DNA of 64,000 bases. Source: Cupriavidus pinatubonensis. Lineage in GTDB: Bacteria > Pseudomonadota > Gammaproteobacteria > Burkholderiales > Burkholderiaceae. The notes under the pieces were generated by a model, which was given only the letters and a program-made list of their open reading frames with translations, was not told the origin of the DNA and ran no database searches. The stretch's first letter is position 1. Every line of letters starts with the position of its first letter. The translations under genes and the position numbers were made by a program. Shown one piece after another: positions 25,566 to 33,446 of the stretch. The stretch is taken from positions 1,054,001 through 1,118,000 of the forward strand of contig NZ_CP080766.1 in NCBI RefSeq assembly GCF_019602855.1. Reading direction: 5' to 3'.

Positions 25566-25855
25566 AGTGCGAGTTGCCCAAGAGATCATGTTGACCGACG
25601 AGGAGCGAACCAGGTTGACGAAGCTGGTTCGGTCGAAGCTCACGAGCGTGAGGCGGGCGCAGCGTGTGCGTATCGTGCTGCTGGCCGGTATCGAACGCGA
25701 CTTGCCGCGCGGTGCGCCGCCGTTGAAGGTGGACACGGCGCGGCTGGTGGAGCTGACCACGCAAGGCAAGCCCGTTGCGGCCACGCACTGGAGCACGCGC
25801 AAGCTCGCCGCCGAGTTGGGCGTGAGCGCCAACACCGTCATGCGCCCATTGGCAC
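25566..25855 (+). mobile_element. IS630-family transposase, internally deleted remnant
   Basis: The frame from a GTG at 25566 reads LTDEERTRLTKLVRSKLTSV and RRAQRVRIVLLAG, then jumps to IERDLPRGAPPLKVDTARLV and THWSTRKLAAELGVSANTVM. This is the N-terminal HTH region of IS630-type transposases with an internal deletion of the usual first HTH. The DDE domain is absent, and the frame runs directly into tctB-derived sequence at about 25860. Confidence 0.75.
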
Positions 25856-25861
25856 GCCCAT

Positions 25862-26048
25862 CCACCCAAGCCGCTCGGCATGGTGTTGTCGGTATTTGCG
25901 CTGGTATTGGTGTCGATGGCCAGCCACGAGTTCATCTGGAAGGGTGCGCTTCTGAACGGCGTGGAGCCCGTGCGGATCAGCACGGGCTCCCTTCGTCTAC
26001 GGCATCAATCTTCAGATGCCGGTTTGGCCGGCCTTTATCGCAGGCTAA
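25862..26048 (+). pseudogene. TctB-like small membrane subunit, C-terminal remnant
   Basis: The sequence encodes GMVLSVFALVLVSMASHEF and WKGALL, then, after a frameshift, FVYGINLQMPVWPAFIAG and TAA, 12 bases before tctA. This matches the last part of TctB, the small membrane subunit of tripartite tricarboxylate transporters. The 5' part was lost to the IS630 remnant, and a perfect inverted repeat interrupts the coding region. Confidence 0.75.
25964..25989. repeat. Perfect 10-bp inverted repeat inside tctB remnant
   Basis: GAGCCCGTGC-GGATCA-GCACGGGCTC is a perfect stem-loop at the exact point where the tctB reading frame breaks. It has no T-run on the plus strand. It may be a vestige of the insertion or deletion that broke tctB. 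Confidence 0.6.
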
Positions 26049-26060
26049 GGAGACCGCCAC

Positions 26061-27563
26061 ATGGAACTGCTATCCAACCTGGGCTTAGGCTTCGCGACTG
26101 CCCTGTCCTTCCAGAACCTGGCTTATGCCTTCCTCGGCTGCGTGCTCGGCACGCTGATCGGCGTGCTGCCGGGTATTGGGCCGCTGGCCACCATCGCCAT
26201 GCTGTTGCCGGTGACCTACACGCTGCCGCCGGTGGCCGCACTGATCATGCTGGCCGGTATCTACTACGGCGCGCAGTACGGCGGCTCGACCACCGCGATT
26301 CTGGTGAACCTGCCGGGCGAATCGTCCTCGGTGGTGACCACCATCGACGGCTACCAGATGGCGCGGCGCGGCCGCGCCGGAGTGGCGCTGGCCACCGCCG
26401 GCCTGGGCTCCTTCTTCGCCGGCTGCGTGTCCACGCTGATTCTGGCCGCCTTCGCCGGGCCGCTGTCGGAACTAGCATTCAAGTTCGGTCCCGCCGAGTA
26501 CTTCTCGCTGATGTGCCTAGGCCTGATCGGCGCCGTGGTGCTGGCCTCGGGGTCCTTGATCAAAGCCATTGCCATGATCGTGCTGGGCCTGCTGCTGGGC
26601 CTGGTCGGCACCGACGTGAACTCGGGCGCCGCGCGCTTCTCCTTCGATGTGCCTGAGCTGACCGACGGCCTGAACTTCGTCTCGGTGGCCATGGGCGTGT
26701 TCGGCTTTGCTGAAATCATCGCCAACCTGGAGCAAAAGGAACATCGCGAGACCTTCACTGACCACATCACGAGCCTGTGGCCGAGCAAGGCGGACTTCAA
26801 GCGCATGGCCCCGGCCGTGCTGCGCGGCACGATATTGGGTTCGGCGCTGGGCATCCTGCCGGGCGGCGGTGCTGCACTGGCGTCGTTCGCGGCCTATTCG
26901 CTGGAAAAGAAGACCTCCAAGTACTCGCATGAGTTCGGCAAGGGCGCCATCGAGGGCGTGGCGGGTCCGGAGTCGGCCAACAACGCGGCGGCGCAGACCT
27001 CCTTCATTCCGCTCCTGACGCTGGGCATCCCGCCCAATGCGGTGATGGCGCTGATGGTGGGTGCGATGACCATTCACAACATCCAGCCCGGCCCGCAGGT
27101 GATGACCAGCAACCCGGCGCTGTTCTGGGGCCTGATCGCGTCTATGTGGATCGGCAACCTGATGCTGATCATCCTGAACCTGCCGCTAATCGGGGTGTGG
27201 GTGAAGCTGCTCAAGGTGCCCTACCGTTACCTGTTCCCGGCCATCCTGGTGTTCTGCTGCATCGGCGTGTACTCGGTGGGCAATACCACATTCGACGTGT
27301 TTCAGACCGCCGTCTTCGGTGCGATCGGCTACCTCTTCATCAAGATCAAGTGCGAACCGGCGCCGCTGCTGCTGGGGTTCGTGCTGGGGCCGATGATGGA
27401 GGAAAACTTCCGCCGTGCCCTGTTGCTCTCGCGTGGTAACTTCAGCGTGTTCGTGACCCGTCCGCTGTCGCTGGGCCTGCTGATTGCCGCGGCAGCACTA
27501 GTGCTGATCGTGGCGATGCCGACGATTAAGAACAAGCGCGAGGAAGCGTTCCAGGAAGAATAA
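26061..27563 (+). CDS. tctA: Tripartite tricarboxylate transporter, large permease subunit TctA
   Basis: This 500-residue membrane protein is a TctA-family permease, with about 10-12 helices and the conserved segments [20 protein letters not shown] near 40, [18 protein letters not shown] near 80 and [14 protein letters not shown] near 270. AAGGAGACCGCCAC precedes the ATG. TctA needs the small subunit TctB and a periplasmic Bug receptor. Here tctB is a remnant 12 bases upstream and the only nearby receptor is a remnant at 21192. The gene is intact but probably depends on other TctB and Bug proteins, or is on its way to loss. Confidence 0.92.
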   Translation: MELLSNLGLGFATALSFQNLAYAFLGCVLGTLIGVLPGIGPLATIAMLLPVTYTLPPVAALIMLAGIYYGAQYGGSTTAILVNLPGESSSVVTTIDGYQMARRGRAGVALATAGLGSFFAGCVSTLILAAFAGPLSELAFKFGPAEYFSLMCLGLIGAVVLASGSLIKAIAMIVLGLLLGLVGTDVNSGAARFSFDVPELTDGLNFVSVAMGVFGFAEIIANLEQKEHRETFTDHITSLWPSKADFKRMAPAVLRGTILGSALGILPGGGAALASFAAYSLEKKTSKYSHEFGKGAIEGVAGPESANNAAAQTSFIPLLTLGIPPNAVMALMVGAMTIHNIQPGPQVMTSNPALFWGLIASMWIGNLMLIILNLPLIGVWVKLLKVPYRYLFPAILVFCCIGVYSVGNTTFDVFQTAVFGAIGYLFIKIKCEPAPLLLGFVLGPMMEENFRRALLLSRGNFSVFVTRPLSLGLLIAAAALVLIVAMPTIKNKREEAFQEE

Positions 27564-27891
27564 GCAAAACAAGAGCGCCGGCCGCAGGGCGGCCGCGCAA
27601 CGCCAGTTCATAGGGGCAGCCGGCACCCTTTTTTACGGTTGACATCGACAACGCCCCGCAGACGCCGACGGAAATCGAATGGCTGACGGATAATGGCACA
27701 AGGTGCTTGCCGGTTGAGGTGCACGAGAGCGAGGCGGACCCACTCGAGCATTATTGAGCGGGGCGTCAGCCCCCCCCCCCCGCAGAGGATCCAGTGACCG
27801 GCGGCGAGCGGTCATTCAAGCGAAGGTCCGCGGTCCGTGGTCGGCCATAGCAGTCCTACGATTTCCGTGATCGCTTTAACCGCCTGGATAA
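27564..27891. other. Gap with poly-C tract and IS3-like scrap
   Basis: The plus strand at about 27652-27700 reads TPTEIEWLTDNGT, which resembles the second catalytic segment of IS3-family OrfB transposases; it continues to a stop at 27763 without further similarity. A run of 12 C occupies 27770-27781. A GCCGGCCGC/GCGGCCGC stem follows tctA at 27577-27597 without a T-run. Confidence 0.4.
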
Positions 27892-28170
27892 TCAGTGCTT
27901 GTGCAGGTCGGTGTACGGCAGCAGCGCGAGGAAACGCGCGCGCTTGATGGCCGTATTGAGCTGACGCTGATAGTGCGCCTTGGTGCCGGTCAGGCGAGCC
28001 GGCGTGATCTTGCCGTTGTCGCCGATGAAGTCCTTCAGGGTGTCCAGATCCTTGTAGTCGATCTGTTCTACACCAGCCACGGTGAAGCGGCAATAGCGCT
28101 TGCGCTTGAAAAGAGAGCTTTCCTTTTTGAAAGGCTTCTTCTTTTTGTCGCTACGTTTGATGAATGCCAT
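27892..28170 (-). CDS. rpsR: 30S ribosomal protein S18 (probable extra copy)
   Basis: This 92-residue protein is bS18, with [39 protein letters not shown] and the C-terminal [19 protein letters not shown]. bS18 binds S6 on the 30S platform. In most bacteria rpsR sits in rpsF-priB-rpsR-rplI. Here it stands alone among hypotheticals and mobile-element scraps, so it is probably a second paralogue. The N-terminus ([17 protein letters not shown]) is unusually Lys-rich. ATCCGCAAGGGATCG precedes the start. Confidence 0.93.
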   Translation of the reverse strand: MAFIKRSDKKKKPFKKESSLFKRKRYCRFTVAGVEQIDYKDLDTLKDFIGDNGKITPARLTGTKAHYQRQLNTAIKRARFLALLPYTDLHKH

Positions 28171-28539
28171 GATTCGATCCCTTGCGGATACAGTGGGGAT
28201 AGCGTATTTGCATGGAGCCTCCTGCCAGAGTCAACAGTATCGGCAGCAGCCCTCGTCGTCGAAATTTTCTGTGCTCAGGGGTCGCTACCCCCGCGGTCAC
28301 AATTCTGGGTGCTCGCAGGGTTGCGGATCCAGGGCCTCTGCGCACCAAGAGCGAGCCGACGCCCTTACCGATGCCACACGCCATCTCATACGGCGCTCAC
28401 GATCCTCGGCGGATAGCGGCATCGGAGGGCGCACGGGACACCGTCCATCCCCCCAGCCGGCGTTGCGAAGCCGCCGGGATGATCGCCCGGCCCACCTATC
28501 CTTGTTACGTGACTACTGATGCCACGAAAGGAGCGAGCC
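28171..28539. other. Stretch without a supported gene
   Basis: This stretch holds the upstream region of rpsR and the leader of the truncated host-attachment gene. No other gene or RNA is supported. Confidence 0.4.
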
Positions 28540-28722
28540 GTGACGACCATCTGGACGCTAGCCGCAGATGGCACCCATGCGCGGATCTTCCAGATGCACG
28601 GGATGGAAAGGAATATGGAAGAGATCCAGGACGTTGTCAATCCGGTTGGTCGGGCCAAGGATGGCGAACTGCGCGACGACGCGCAGGAGCGCTTTGCCGG
28701 CAAGGGCGAGCCCATGCCGCGG
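28540..28722 (+). pseudogene. Host-attachment-type protein, truncated
   Basis: From a GTG with AAAGGAGCGAGCC upstream, the frame reads TTIWTLAADGTHARIFQMHG and then EEIQDVVNPVGRAKDGELRD. This resembles the N-terminal half of pfam10116 proteins, named for attachment to host cells. After about 60 codons it enters ISKra4-like sequence at 28723, and the C-terminal half is missing. Confidence 0.7.
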
Positions 28723-28800
28723 CGATGGAGGGATACCATCGTTCAACGTACGACCGGAGCTGGTCATTGAGCACGGCCGTGGAAGCCCAGTATTCACATT
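28723..28800 (-). mobile_element. ISKra4-like transposase, 3' scrap (copy 1)
   Basis: The minus strand reads AVLNDQLRSYVERWYPS, a pattern seen at the C-terminus of ISKra4-type transposases. The same 50-base sequence recurs at 30094-30147 with two mismatches. Only the tail remains. Confidence 0.6.
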
Positions 28801-29052
28801 CCGCGCGCGGCGTGCCGGTTGATGCTGGAAGTGGCCGACGTAAGCGTGGAGCGGCTGCAGGTCATCAGCGAGGCTGATGTTCAGGCGGAAAGCGCTATTT
28901 GTCGGCCTTTGCCTCCGATGAGGTTCAACTTGCACGGTTGCGATCCAGACGATGCATCCATGCGCTCCCGTTACATCCACTTGTGGACTCATCAACGGCG
29001 CCGATTCATGGAAGGCCAACCCGTGGGTGTGGGTGGTGGAGTTCCGAAGGGT

Positions 29053-29256
29053 TCAGCGTTGATCCTCGACCCACGCTTTCGCCCATGCGATGCCTGCCGC
29101 GACGGCAAGGTCGAACGTTGGGTAGTAGCCCAAAGGCTCAGACGCCTCCAGAACGAGATGGTCCTTTTGCACGGTGCCAAAGGCTTCGAACGAACCATCG
29201 CCCATTTGCTTCGCAAAGCCACGAACTGTGTAGTCCTGGTAGCTCTCAATGCCCAT
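29053..29256 (-). CDS. Conserved hypothetical small protein
   Basis: This 67-residue protein begins MGIESYQDYTVRGFAKQMGD and includes LVLEASEPLGYYPTFDLAVA. AGGGAGG lies 7 bases before the ATG, one of the best ribosome-binding sites in this area. It appears to be a small alpha/beta domain of unknown function and is intact although surrounded by remnants. Confidence 0.65.
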   Translation of the reverse strand: MGIESYQDYTVRGFAKQMGDGSFEAFGTVQKDHLVLEASEPLGYYPTFDLAVAAGIAWAKAWVEDQR

Positions 29257-29391
29257 GGTGGTACCTCCCTGTTTTGGAGGATCGTAGCATGACCAAAGAA
29301 CACGCTATCCTCTTCAGTGGTGCCATGGTGCGCGCCATCCTGGACGGCGGGAAGTCATCGACTCAGCGCCTGGGACGCCTGCAAAACAGCC

Positions 29392-29601
29392 GAGAGTCAT
29401 GTTCATCAGCGCAGGAGAAACGATACCGCCTTGCGGTGTACCAGCCTGCGTTGAGTGAAGAACACGGTTATGAAGGTAGCCTGCCTTCAACCATTTTTGC
29501 AGTATCGCATTGTCCGTAGGGATGTTGGCGACAAGCCAGTCGTGCGAAATTTCGTCAAAACAGCTGCGGATATCAGCCTCAAGCATAGCGCATGCTCGCA
29601 C
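29392..29601 (-). mobile_element. Group II intron reverse transcriptase fragment
   Basis: The minus strand encodes LEADIRSCFDEISHDWLVAN and AGTPQGGIVSPALMNMTL, typical of RT blocks 2-4 of group II intron-encoded proteins (LtrA type). The catalytic YADD block, maturase and endonuclease domains are absent. It is bounded on the right by the initiator tRNA terminator, suggesting insertion near that terminator followed by deletion. Confidence 0.85.
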
Positions 29602-29651
29602 TAGGACTCCGCAAAACAGGAAGCAGATCAGGAACAAGGCCGGGCCCCAAA

Positions 29652-29692
29652 ATAAAAAAAAAGCCCGCGCGGCGTAAACCGGGCGGGCTTTC
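29652..29692 (-). terminator. Terminator of initiator tRNA
   Basis: On the minus strand, AAAGCCCGCCCGG-TTTACG-CCGCGCGGGCTT is followed by a long T-run, directly after the CCA end of the tRNA. It is a strong intrinsic terminator. Confidence 0.85.
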
Positions 29693-29697
29693 GAATC

Positions 29698-29773
29698 TGG
29701 TTGCGGGGGCAGGACTTGAACCTGCGACCTTCGGGTTATGAGCCCGACGAGCTGCCAACTGCTCCACCCCGCG
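29698..29773 (-). tRNA. Initiator tRNA-fMet(CAT)
   Basis: This 76-base cloverleaf has anticodon CAT in the loop CTCATAA, flanked by GGG/CCC anticodon-stem pairs, T-arm CAGG-TTCAAGT-CCTG and an encoded ACCA end. The C1:A72 mismatch at the end of the acceptor stem and the three G:C pairs are the initiator hallmarks, so this is tRNA-fMet rather than elongator tRNA-Met. Confidence 0.95.
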
Positions 29774-29821
29774 GGCCGCACTATACGCGGATTGGCAAAA
29801 CATTGATACAGCTAAATGCAG

Positions 29822-29853
29822 AAAGCCCCGCCGGCGTGATCCGGGCGGGGCTT
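29822..29853 (-). terminator. Second terminator-like hairpin upstream of tRNA
   Basis: AAGCCCCGCCCGG-ATCA-CGCCGGCGGGGCTTT on the minus strand resembles the tRNA terminator 160 bases away. It may belong to a lost upstream gene, possibly a former tandem tRNA copy. The T-run is short. Confidence 0.5.
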
Positions 29854-30093
29854 GGCTGAGCCTTGGTGAAATCGCACGCTGTATTGGGGGGCGGCAACGC
29901 CGTGGCCTCGTTTTGTCCGGGCTTCGTGGAACGCATTGTCTACCTGCTGGTGGAGAAAGTCGTGCGCGGCCAGTACTGCCGCAGCGCGGCCGGCGGCGAC
30001 CCGATGCCTGGATACGTGAGCGAGCCAGGCATCCGAGAGCGCGCCAAAGCGGGGGCTGATAATGCGGCAAGGCGGCGATCTTCATCTCACAGC

Positions 30094-30405
30094 GACGGAG
30101 GGATACCATCGTTCAACGTACGACTGGAGCTGGTCATTGAGCAAGGCGGTCCGGATTTGTAGGAGGTTGTGCGCATGCCGGGGCCGCCAGGCCATCTGCT
30201 GCGCTTGACGAACCGCTTGCTGACCACCTGGTTGACGGCTGACTCGACGAACCCTGATGCAATGGGCTCCCCATGTCGATAGCTGTCACCGTTCACGATG
30301 CAGCTCCCAGTTGTTGTCCAGGTAGACGATGAACGCTTCGAGTTTGCCGAGCACCGGCACTCTGCCTGCGCCATCGTGTCGTATGGACGGGAGGATCAGA
30401 TCGAG
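30094..30405 (-). mobile_element. ISKra4-like transposase, 3' remnant (copy 2)
   Basis: The minus strand encodes LGKLEAFIVYLDNNWELH, YRHGEPIASGFVESAVNQVV, SKRFVKR and, after a frame change, LLNDQLQSYVERWYPS. This is the C-terminal end of an ISKra4-type transposase with frameshifts. It begins 7 bases after the 3' end of lpxL, showing insertion downstream of that gene. Confidence 0.75.
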
Positions 30406-30411
30406 CGCGGC

Positions 30412-31293
30412 TCAATAGATCGCCGGTTCCCCCGAGGGCCGATTCTTGAACCGGCGATGCACCCAATAGTACTGCTCGGGAATTCGCAGGATTTGCGCTT
30501 CGAGAAACGCGTTCATCTGTGCCGCGTCTGCCGTTACGCAGGCCGACGGAAAGCCTGGTAGCGGCTTGAACACCCGGAGTTGGTAGCCGCGATAGTCGGG
30601 CAAAACCTCGGTTGTAAAAGGCACGACCTGGGCACCTGTGAGCCTGGCGAGGCGGGACACGGAGATCAGTGTGCAGGCCGCGACGCCGAAGAACGGAACG
30701 AATACGGAGTCTTTCAGGCCGAAGTCCATGTCGGCGGCAAGCATGACCGGTACACCCTTGCGCAATGACTGAATGACCTGCCTTGCGCTTTCGTTACGCG
30801 GCACCATGATCGCGCCAAATCGCTCGCGCTGCGTTCTGGCAATGGTTTCGAGCGCCCGGTTCGACATTCTGGTGTAAAGCGACGTTACCGGGCTGCCGGC
30901 CATCGAATAGAACATGCAGCCGGCTTCGATGGCGACGAAGTGGAAGCCGAGAAAAATCGTCGGAGTACGCGAGCACGACGACAGGTCTATCTCGGATTCC
31001 AATCGCAGCAGGCCATTGAGGCGATCGCGGTCGCCGAACCATTGCACGCCTCGCTCGACGTAGCTGCGCATGACGTGGCGAAAATGCAGCCGTGCCAGGT
31101 CGCGCCGTGCAGCATCGGACAGATCGGGGAAACACAGCGACAGGTTGGTATGGACAATGTTCCGCCTGCGACTCGGGATGCTGTAAAGCAGCGCGCCAAG
31201 TGCTGCGCCAATGTGGGCGGACCATCGATACGGCAGCGCGGCGAAGGCCTTGAGCAGCAGGGTGAGCAGTGCCGCGATGAGGCTGTCGATCAT
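30412..31293 (-). CDS. lpxL: Lipid A biosynthesis lauroyl acyltransferase
   Basis: This 293-residue protein belongs to the LpxL/HtrB family, which transfers an acyl chain to Kdo2-lipid IVA at the inner membrane. It has an N-terminal hydrophobic anchor (residues 1-22), the catalytic H-x4-E in FHFVAIEAG near 127, a PLYTRMSNRALE-like region and LAADMDFGLKDSVFVPFFG near 205. The length is normal. In related genomes lpxL neighbours metK; here the upstream side is occupied by a DUF1016 scrap and the tmRNA locus instead. Confidence 0.92.
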   Translation of the reverse strand: MIDSLIAALLTLLLKAFAALPYRWSAHIGAALGALLYSIPSRRRNIVHTNLSLCFPDLSDAARRDLARLHFRHVMRSYVERGVQWFGDRDRLNGLLRLESEIDLSSCSRTPTIFLGFHFVAIEAGCMFYSMAGSPVTSLYTRMSNRALETIARTQRERFGAIMVPRNESARQVIQSLRKGVPVMLAADMDFGLKDSVFVPFFGVAACTLISVSRLARLTGAQVVPFTTEVLPDYRGYQLRVFKPLPGFPSACVTADAAQMNAFLEAQILRIPEQYYWVHRRFKNRPSGEPAIY

Positions 31294-31394
31294 GTGGGGG
31301 GGATAGCGGAAGTCGCTGGCACATTGGCCCGACGACTAGCATTGATGTACCTGCACTGTAGCACGCCGGCCCGATTCCCTGCGGCGGGACATAG

Positions 31395-31513
31395 GCGAAG
31401 CCGGCACCAAACTCAAGCAGGATACTCATGATGTGATTGACCAGTGCTACCTCCAGGTCCTGCTCACTCGACCACTGCCCAATTCCAGCTGTCAACGGCG
31501 TGCGCTTCGGCAC
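31395..31513 (-). pseudogene. DUF1016/YhcG-type nuclease fragment
   Basis: The short frame reads WSSEQDLEVALVNHIMSILL and EFGAGFAYV, resembling the start of the PDDEXK domain in DUF1016 (YhcG) proteins. The catalytic core is not present. It is one more broken accessory gene at this locus. Confidence 0.45.
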
Positions 31514-31685
31514 TTGGGGATTGAGCTAACCTCCCCAGGATTCATTTGCAACATTGAGTCTCCAAACTCAGTTCTTCAATAAGGGCCGGCCGGGATACGC
31601 CCCCTCGAGCAGGCTACCATTTGCCGTCGTGATCGAGCATTCCCAAGTATTCGCATGCTGGCATCGATGCCAAGCTCTCAAATGA

Positions 31686-31711
31686 ACAAGGGCCCCCGAA
31701 GGAGCCCTTGT
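31686..31711 (-). terminator. Terminator of tmRNA coding piece
   Basis: ACAAGGGC-TCCTTCGGGG-GCCCTTGT followed by TCATTT on the minus strand closes the ssrA locus. The T-run is imperfect. Confidence 0.7.
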
Positions 31712-31872
31712 CAGTAACTTTTCTGTTTCGAGGTCAGTTACAACCCAAGGCGGCTGTTAGGCGGCCAATGCGAACTTTTCGTCGTTAGCATTTACTTCGA
31801 TTTAGTTTTAACGTCTTCTCTGACGAGTTGCCTCACGACCCTATCTCCCCCTGTCGAAACCAGGTCAGGCCC

Positions 31873-31904
31873 ATCAGAAGTGCACTGCCCGTGCAATGTG
31901 CTTC
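31873..31904 (-). other. Intervening segment between tmRNA pieces
   Basis: The 32-base spacer between the acceptor CCA end and the coding piece contains complementary GAAGCAC and GTGCACTTC arms. It would fold as a hairpin joining the two mature ends and is expected to be removed by processing. Confidence 0.75.
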
Positions 31905-32000
31905 TGGTGGACCTGGGCGGAATCGAACCGCCGTCCAGAAGGCCTTCAAGAAGAAGGTTCACAACCATTATCGGGAACCTTGCAGCCCCCGACGGTCCAG

Positions 32001-32028
32001 ATTCTACGCGTCCTGCCGGCAGCGTCAA
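32001..32028 (-). promoter_or_regulatory. ssrA promoter
   Basis: On the minus strand, TTGACG (32028-32023), a 16-base spacer and TAGAAT (32006-32001) form a strong sigma-70-type promoter placed to start transcription near 31994, just before the acceptor piece. Confidence 0.8.
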
Positions 32029-32046
32029 GGCAGTTTGCGTGGGGCT

Positions 32047-32166
32047 TTACAAGGACCCGACCCGGTAAAACTCCACGCTCTGCCCCGCATTGACTGCCCG
32101 CTTGAGCCACGACGGCATCTCGCCCTGCCCGTCCCAGGTCAGCCCGTCCGCGTTGCGGTAGCAGAA
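32047..32166 (-). pseudogene. H-NS-like C-terminal fragment (copy 2)
   Basis: The minus strand encodes FCYRNADGLTWDGQGEMPSW, then LKRAVNAGQSVEFYRVGSL and TAA. The LTW-GQG-MPSWL core is the H-NS-type DNA-binding loop pattern. No start codon or N-terminal domain is joined in frame, so it is a 3' remnant ending about 20 bases before the ssrA promoter. It resembles 24517-24606, and tail duplication may reflect recombination. Confidence 0.6.
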
Positions 32167-32302
32167 CTACCAGCGGGGGTAGGGGCCTTCCAGTCGATGA
32201 CCCCATTCAGCGCTTTCCCGTAATGCCTTTCCCCAAGTGCTACTGATTGCAGTTGTACCCATACTGGGGACTCGCCTTTTCGCGTGGCGATCACTTTTAC
32301 CC

Positions 32303-32530
32303 ATGGAATCTGCCGCCATGCTTGCAATTGTTGCCTGGATCACCTGCTCCTTCGCGGTTGGCCTTTTCGCCAACGCCCTGGAACGCTCCGGCGCCACATG
32401 GATTATCTTCTCATTGATCCTGAGCCCGTCGCTTGGGCTGATGGTCGTCGCCGTGCTCGAGAAGATGTGGACCAGGTCAGCTCGCGTGGTGACTGCCATT
32501 GCACCTGCAGCGGTGTCAGTGCCCGTATAG
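32303..32530 (+). CDS. Small two-helix membrane protein
   Basis: This 75-residue frame has two hydrophobic helices (about residues 5-22 and 29-52) separated by ALERSGATW, resembling small inner-membrane proteins with a short loop. The start codon has no clear ribosome-binding site, and an in-frame ATG at 32237 would add a third hydrophobic segment. The function is unknown. It may be a genuine short gene in this remnant-rich area. Confidence 0.4.
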   Translation: MESAAMLAIVAWITCSFAVGLFANALERSGATWIIFSLILSPSLGLMVVAVLEKMWTRSARVVTAIAPAAVSVPV

Positions 32531-32660
32531 TCGGCCGACAGGACCTTTTCGGGATCATCGCTGACCCTACACTCCGGAAAATGTAGGGTTCGTCAGAATC
32601 TGAAGATCCACCTAAAGCGGGCCTTCGGCGTGTGGTGCGGCCGCTGGAAGCCGCCCGCCC

Positions 32661-32811
32661 TTACATCAGCGTCTTCAACCGGTTGTTCGCCGCATGCCCG
32701 CCTTCGGTAACGGGATACTTGGCCACGACCTGTTCCAGCGTTTTGCGTGCGGCCGCCTTCTGGCCGGACTCGAGCTGATTATTGGCAACCGCGATCATGG
32801 CGTCCGGCACC
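32661..32811 (-). pseudogene. CpoB/YbgF C-terminal remnant
   Basis: The minus strand encodes VPDAMIAVANNQLESGQKAA and ARKTLEQVVAKYPVTEG and ends LKTLM. This is the last TPR repeat of the Tol-Pal-associated protein YbgF (CpoB). The rest was replaced by an IS3 fragment at 32812. A functional copy is expected elsewhere next to pal, which cannot be seen here. Confidence 0.75.
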
Positions 32812-33110
32812 TCAAGCGCGTGGCTCGCCTGATGCGTGAAGCGGGCCTGCGCGGCGTAAGCCGGCGCCGCTGGGTAAAGACCACGCGGCGAGCACCTGGC
32901 GCACGACCGGCTCCGGATCTGGTGCAGCGCCACTTCCAAGCTGACGCACCGAACCGTCTGTGGGTCGCCGATGCGACCTACATTCCAACCGCAGCGGGCT
33001 TCTTCTACCTCGCGGTGGTGTTGGATGTGTTCAGCCGCCGGATTGTTGGCTGGGCCATGGGCAGCCATCTGCGTACCGAGTTGATGCTGCAGGCGCTGGA
33101 TATGGCGCTC
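32812..33110 (+). mobile_element. IS3-family transposase OrfB fragment
   Basis: The plus strand encodes HLKRVARLMREAGLRGVSRR, then RLWVADATYIPTAAGFFYLA and VVLDVFSRRIVGWAM. These are the linker and the first catalytic Asp region of IS3-type OrfB (DDE). The upstream HTH, the third catalytic segment and both ends are missing. Confidence 0.85.
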
Positions 33111-33446
33111 GCACAGCGCAACAGCTTCTTCAAGACCGTCTCACATCCAGTGACCGTAAGCGTGCTATAGGCGACATCTCCCAAGGTATTCGCGAGCTGC
33201 TGCCAAGGGTCGGGTAGCGCCGACCGGCGCCCTCCCCCCGGACACCTGAAGTCAGCATCGACCACTGACCAGCGCATTCAAGATGGATGCGCGATTACCG
33301 GCCCGCACCTTCAAGCGCATGATCAGCATGCCGGCGGCCCAGGTCAGCGTCCTGCGCAACTCGTCGTTATTCAGCCGATTCGTTCAAGCTTCCAGCAATC
33401 AGCGGCCCTACACTGGCGTCTCGTTTCAACCGAAAGGAGAGCCACC
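33111..33446. other. Stretch without a supported gene
   Basis: No complete gene is supported. The right end holds the promoter and the AAGGAGAGCCACC ribosome-binding site of the Cys-rich gene. Confidence 0.4.

Larger units (their letters stand above)
31686..31994 (-). ncRNA. ssrA: Two-piece (circularly permuted) tmRNA
   Basis: On the minus strand the 3' tRNA-like part comes first. The acceptor piece (about 31994-31905) ends with T-arm GGCGG-TTCGATT-CCGCC, CAGGTCC and ACCA. An intervening spacer (31904-31873) follows, then the coding piece (from 31872), which begins GGGCCTGACCTGGTTTCGAC. The two ends pair: GGGCCTG with CAGGTCC, seven pairs with one G.T. The coding piece carries the tag frame GCT AAC GAC GAA AAG TTC GCA TTG GCC GCC TAA (31789-31757), encoding ANDEKFALAA. 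A consensus-like promoter lies at 32001-32028. Permuted tmRNA is established for some betaproteobacteria. It rescues stalled ribosomes with SmpB. Confidence 0.95.

Noticed and set aside
28812-29052. Possible gene between the ISKra4 scrap and the small conserved gene
   Set aside because: Frames on both strands are shadows or low in protein character, so no call was made.
31890-31990. tmRNA 3' end read as an integrase attachment site or truncated ssrA
   Set aside because: The coding piece with the tag lies just downstream, and the ends of the two pieces are complementary, so it is a permuted gene rather than an att duplicate. No integrase is nearby.
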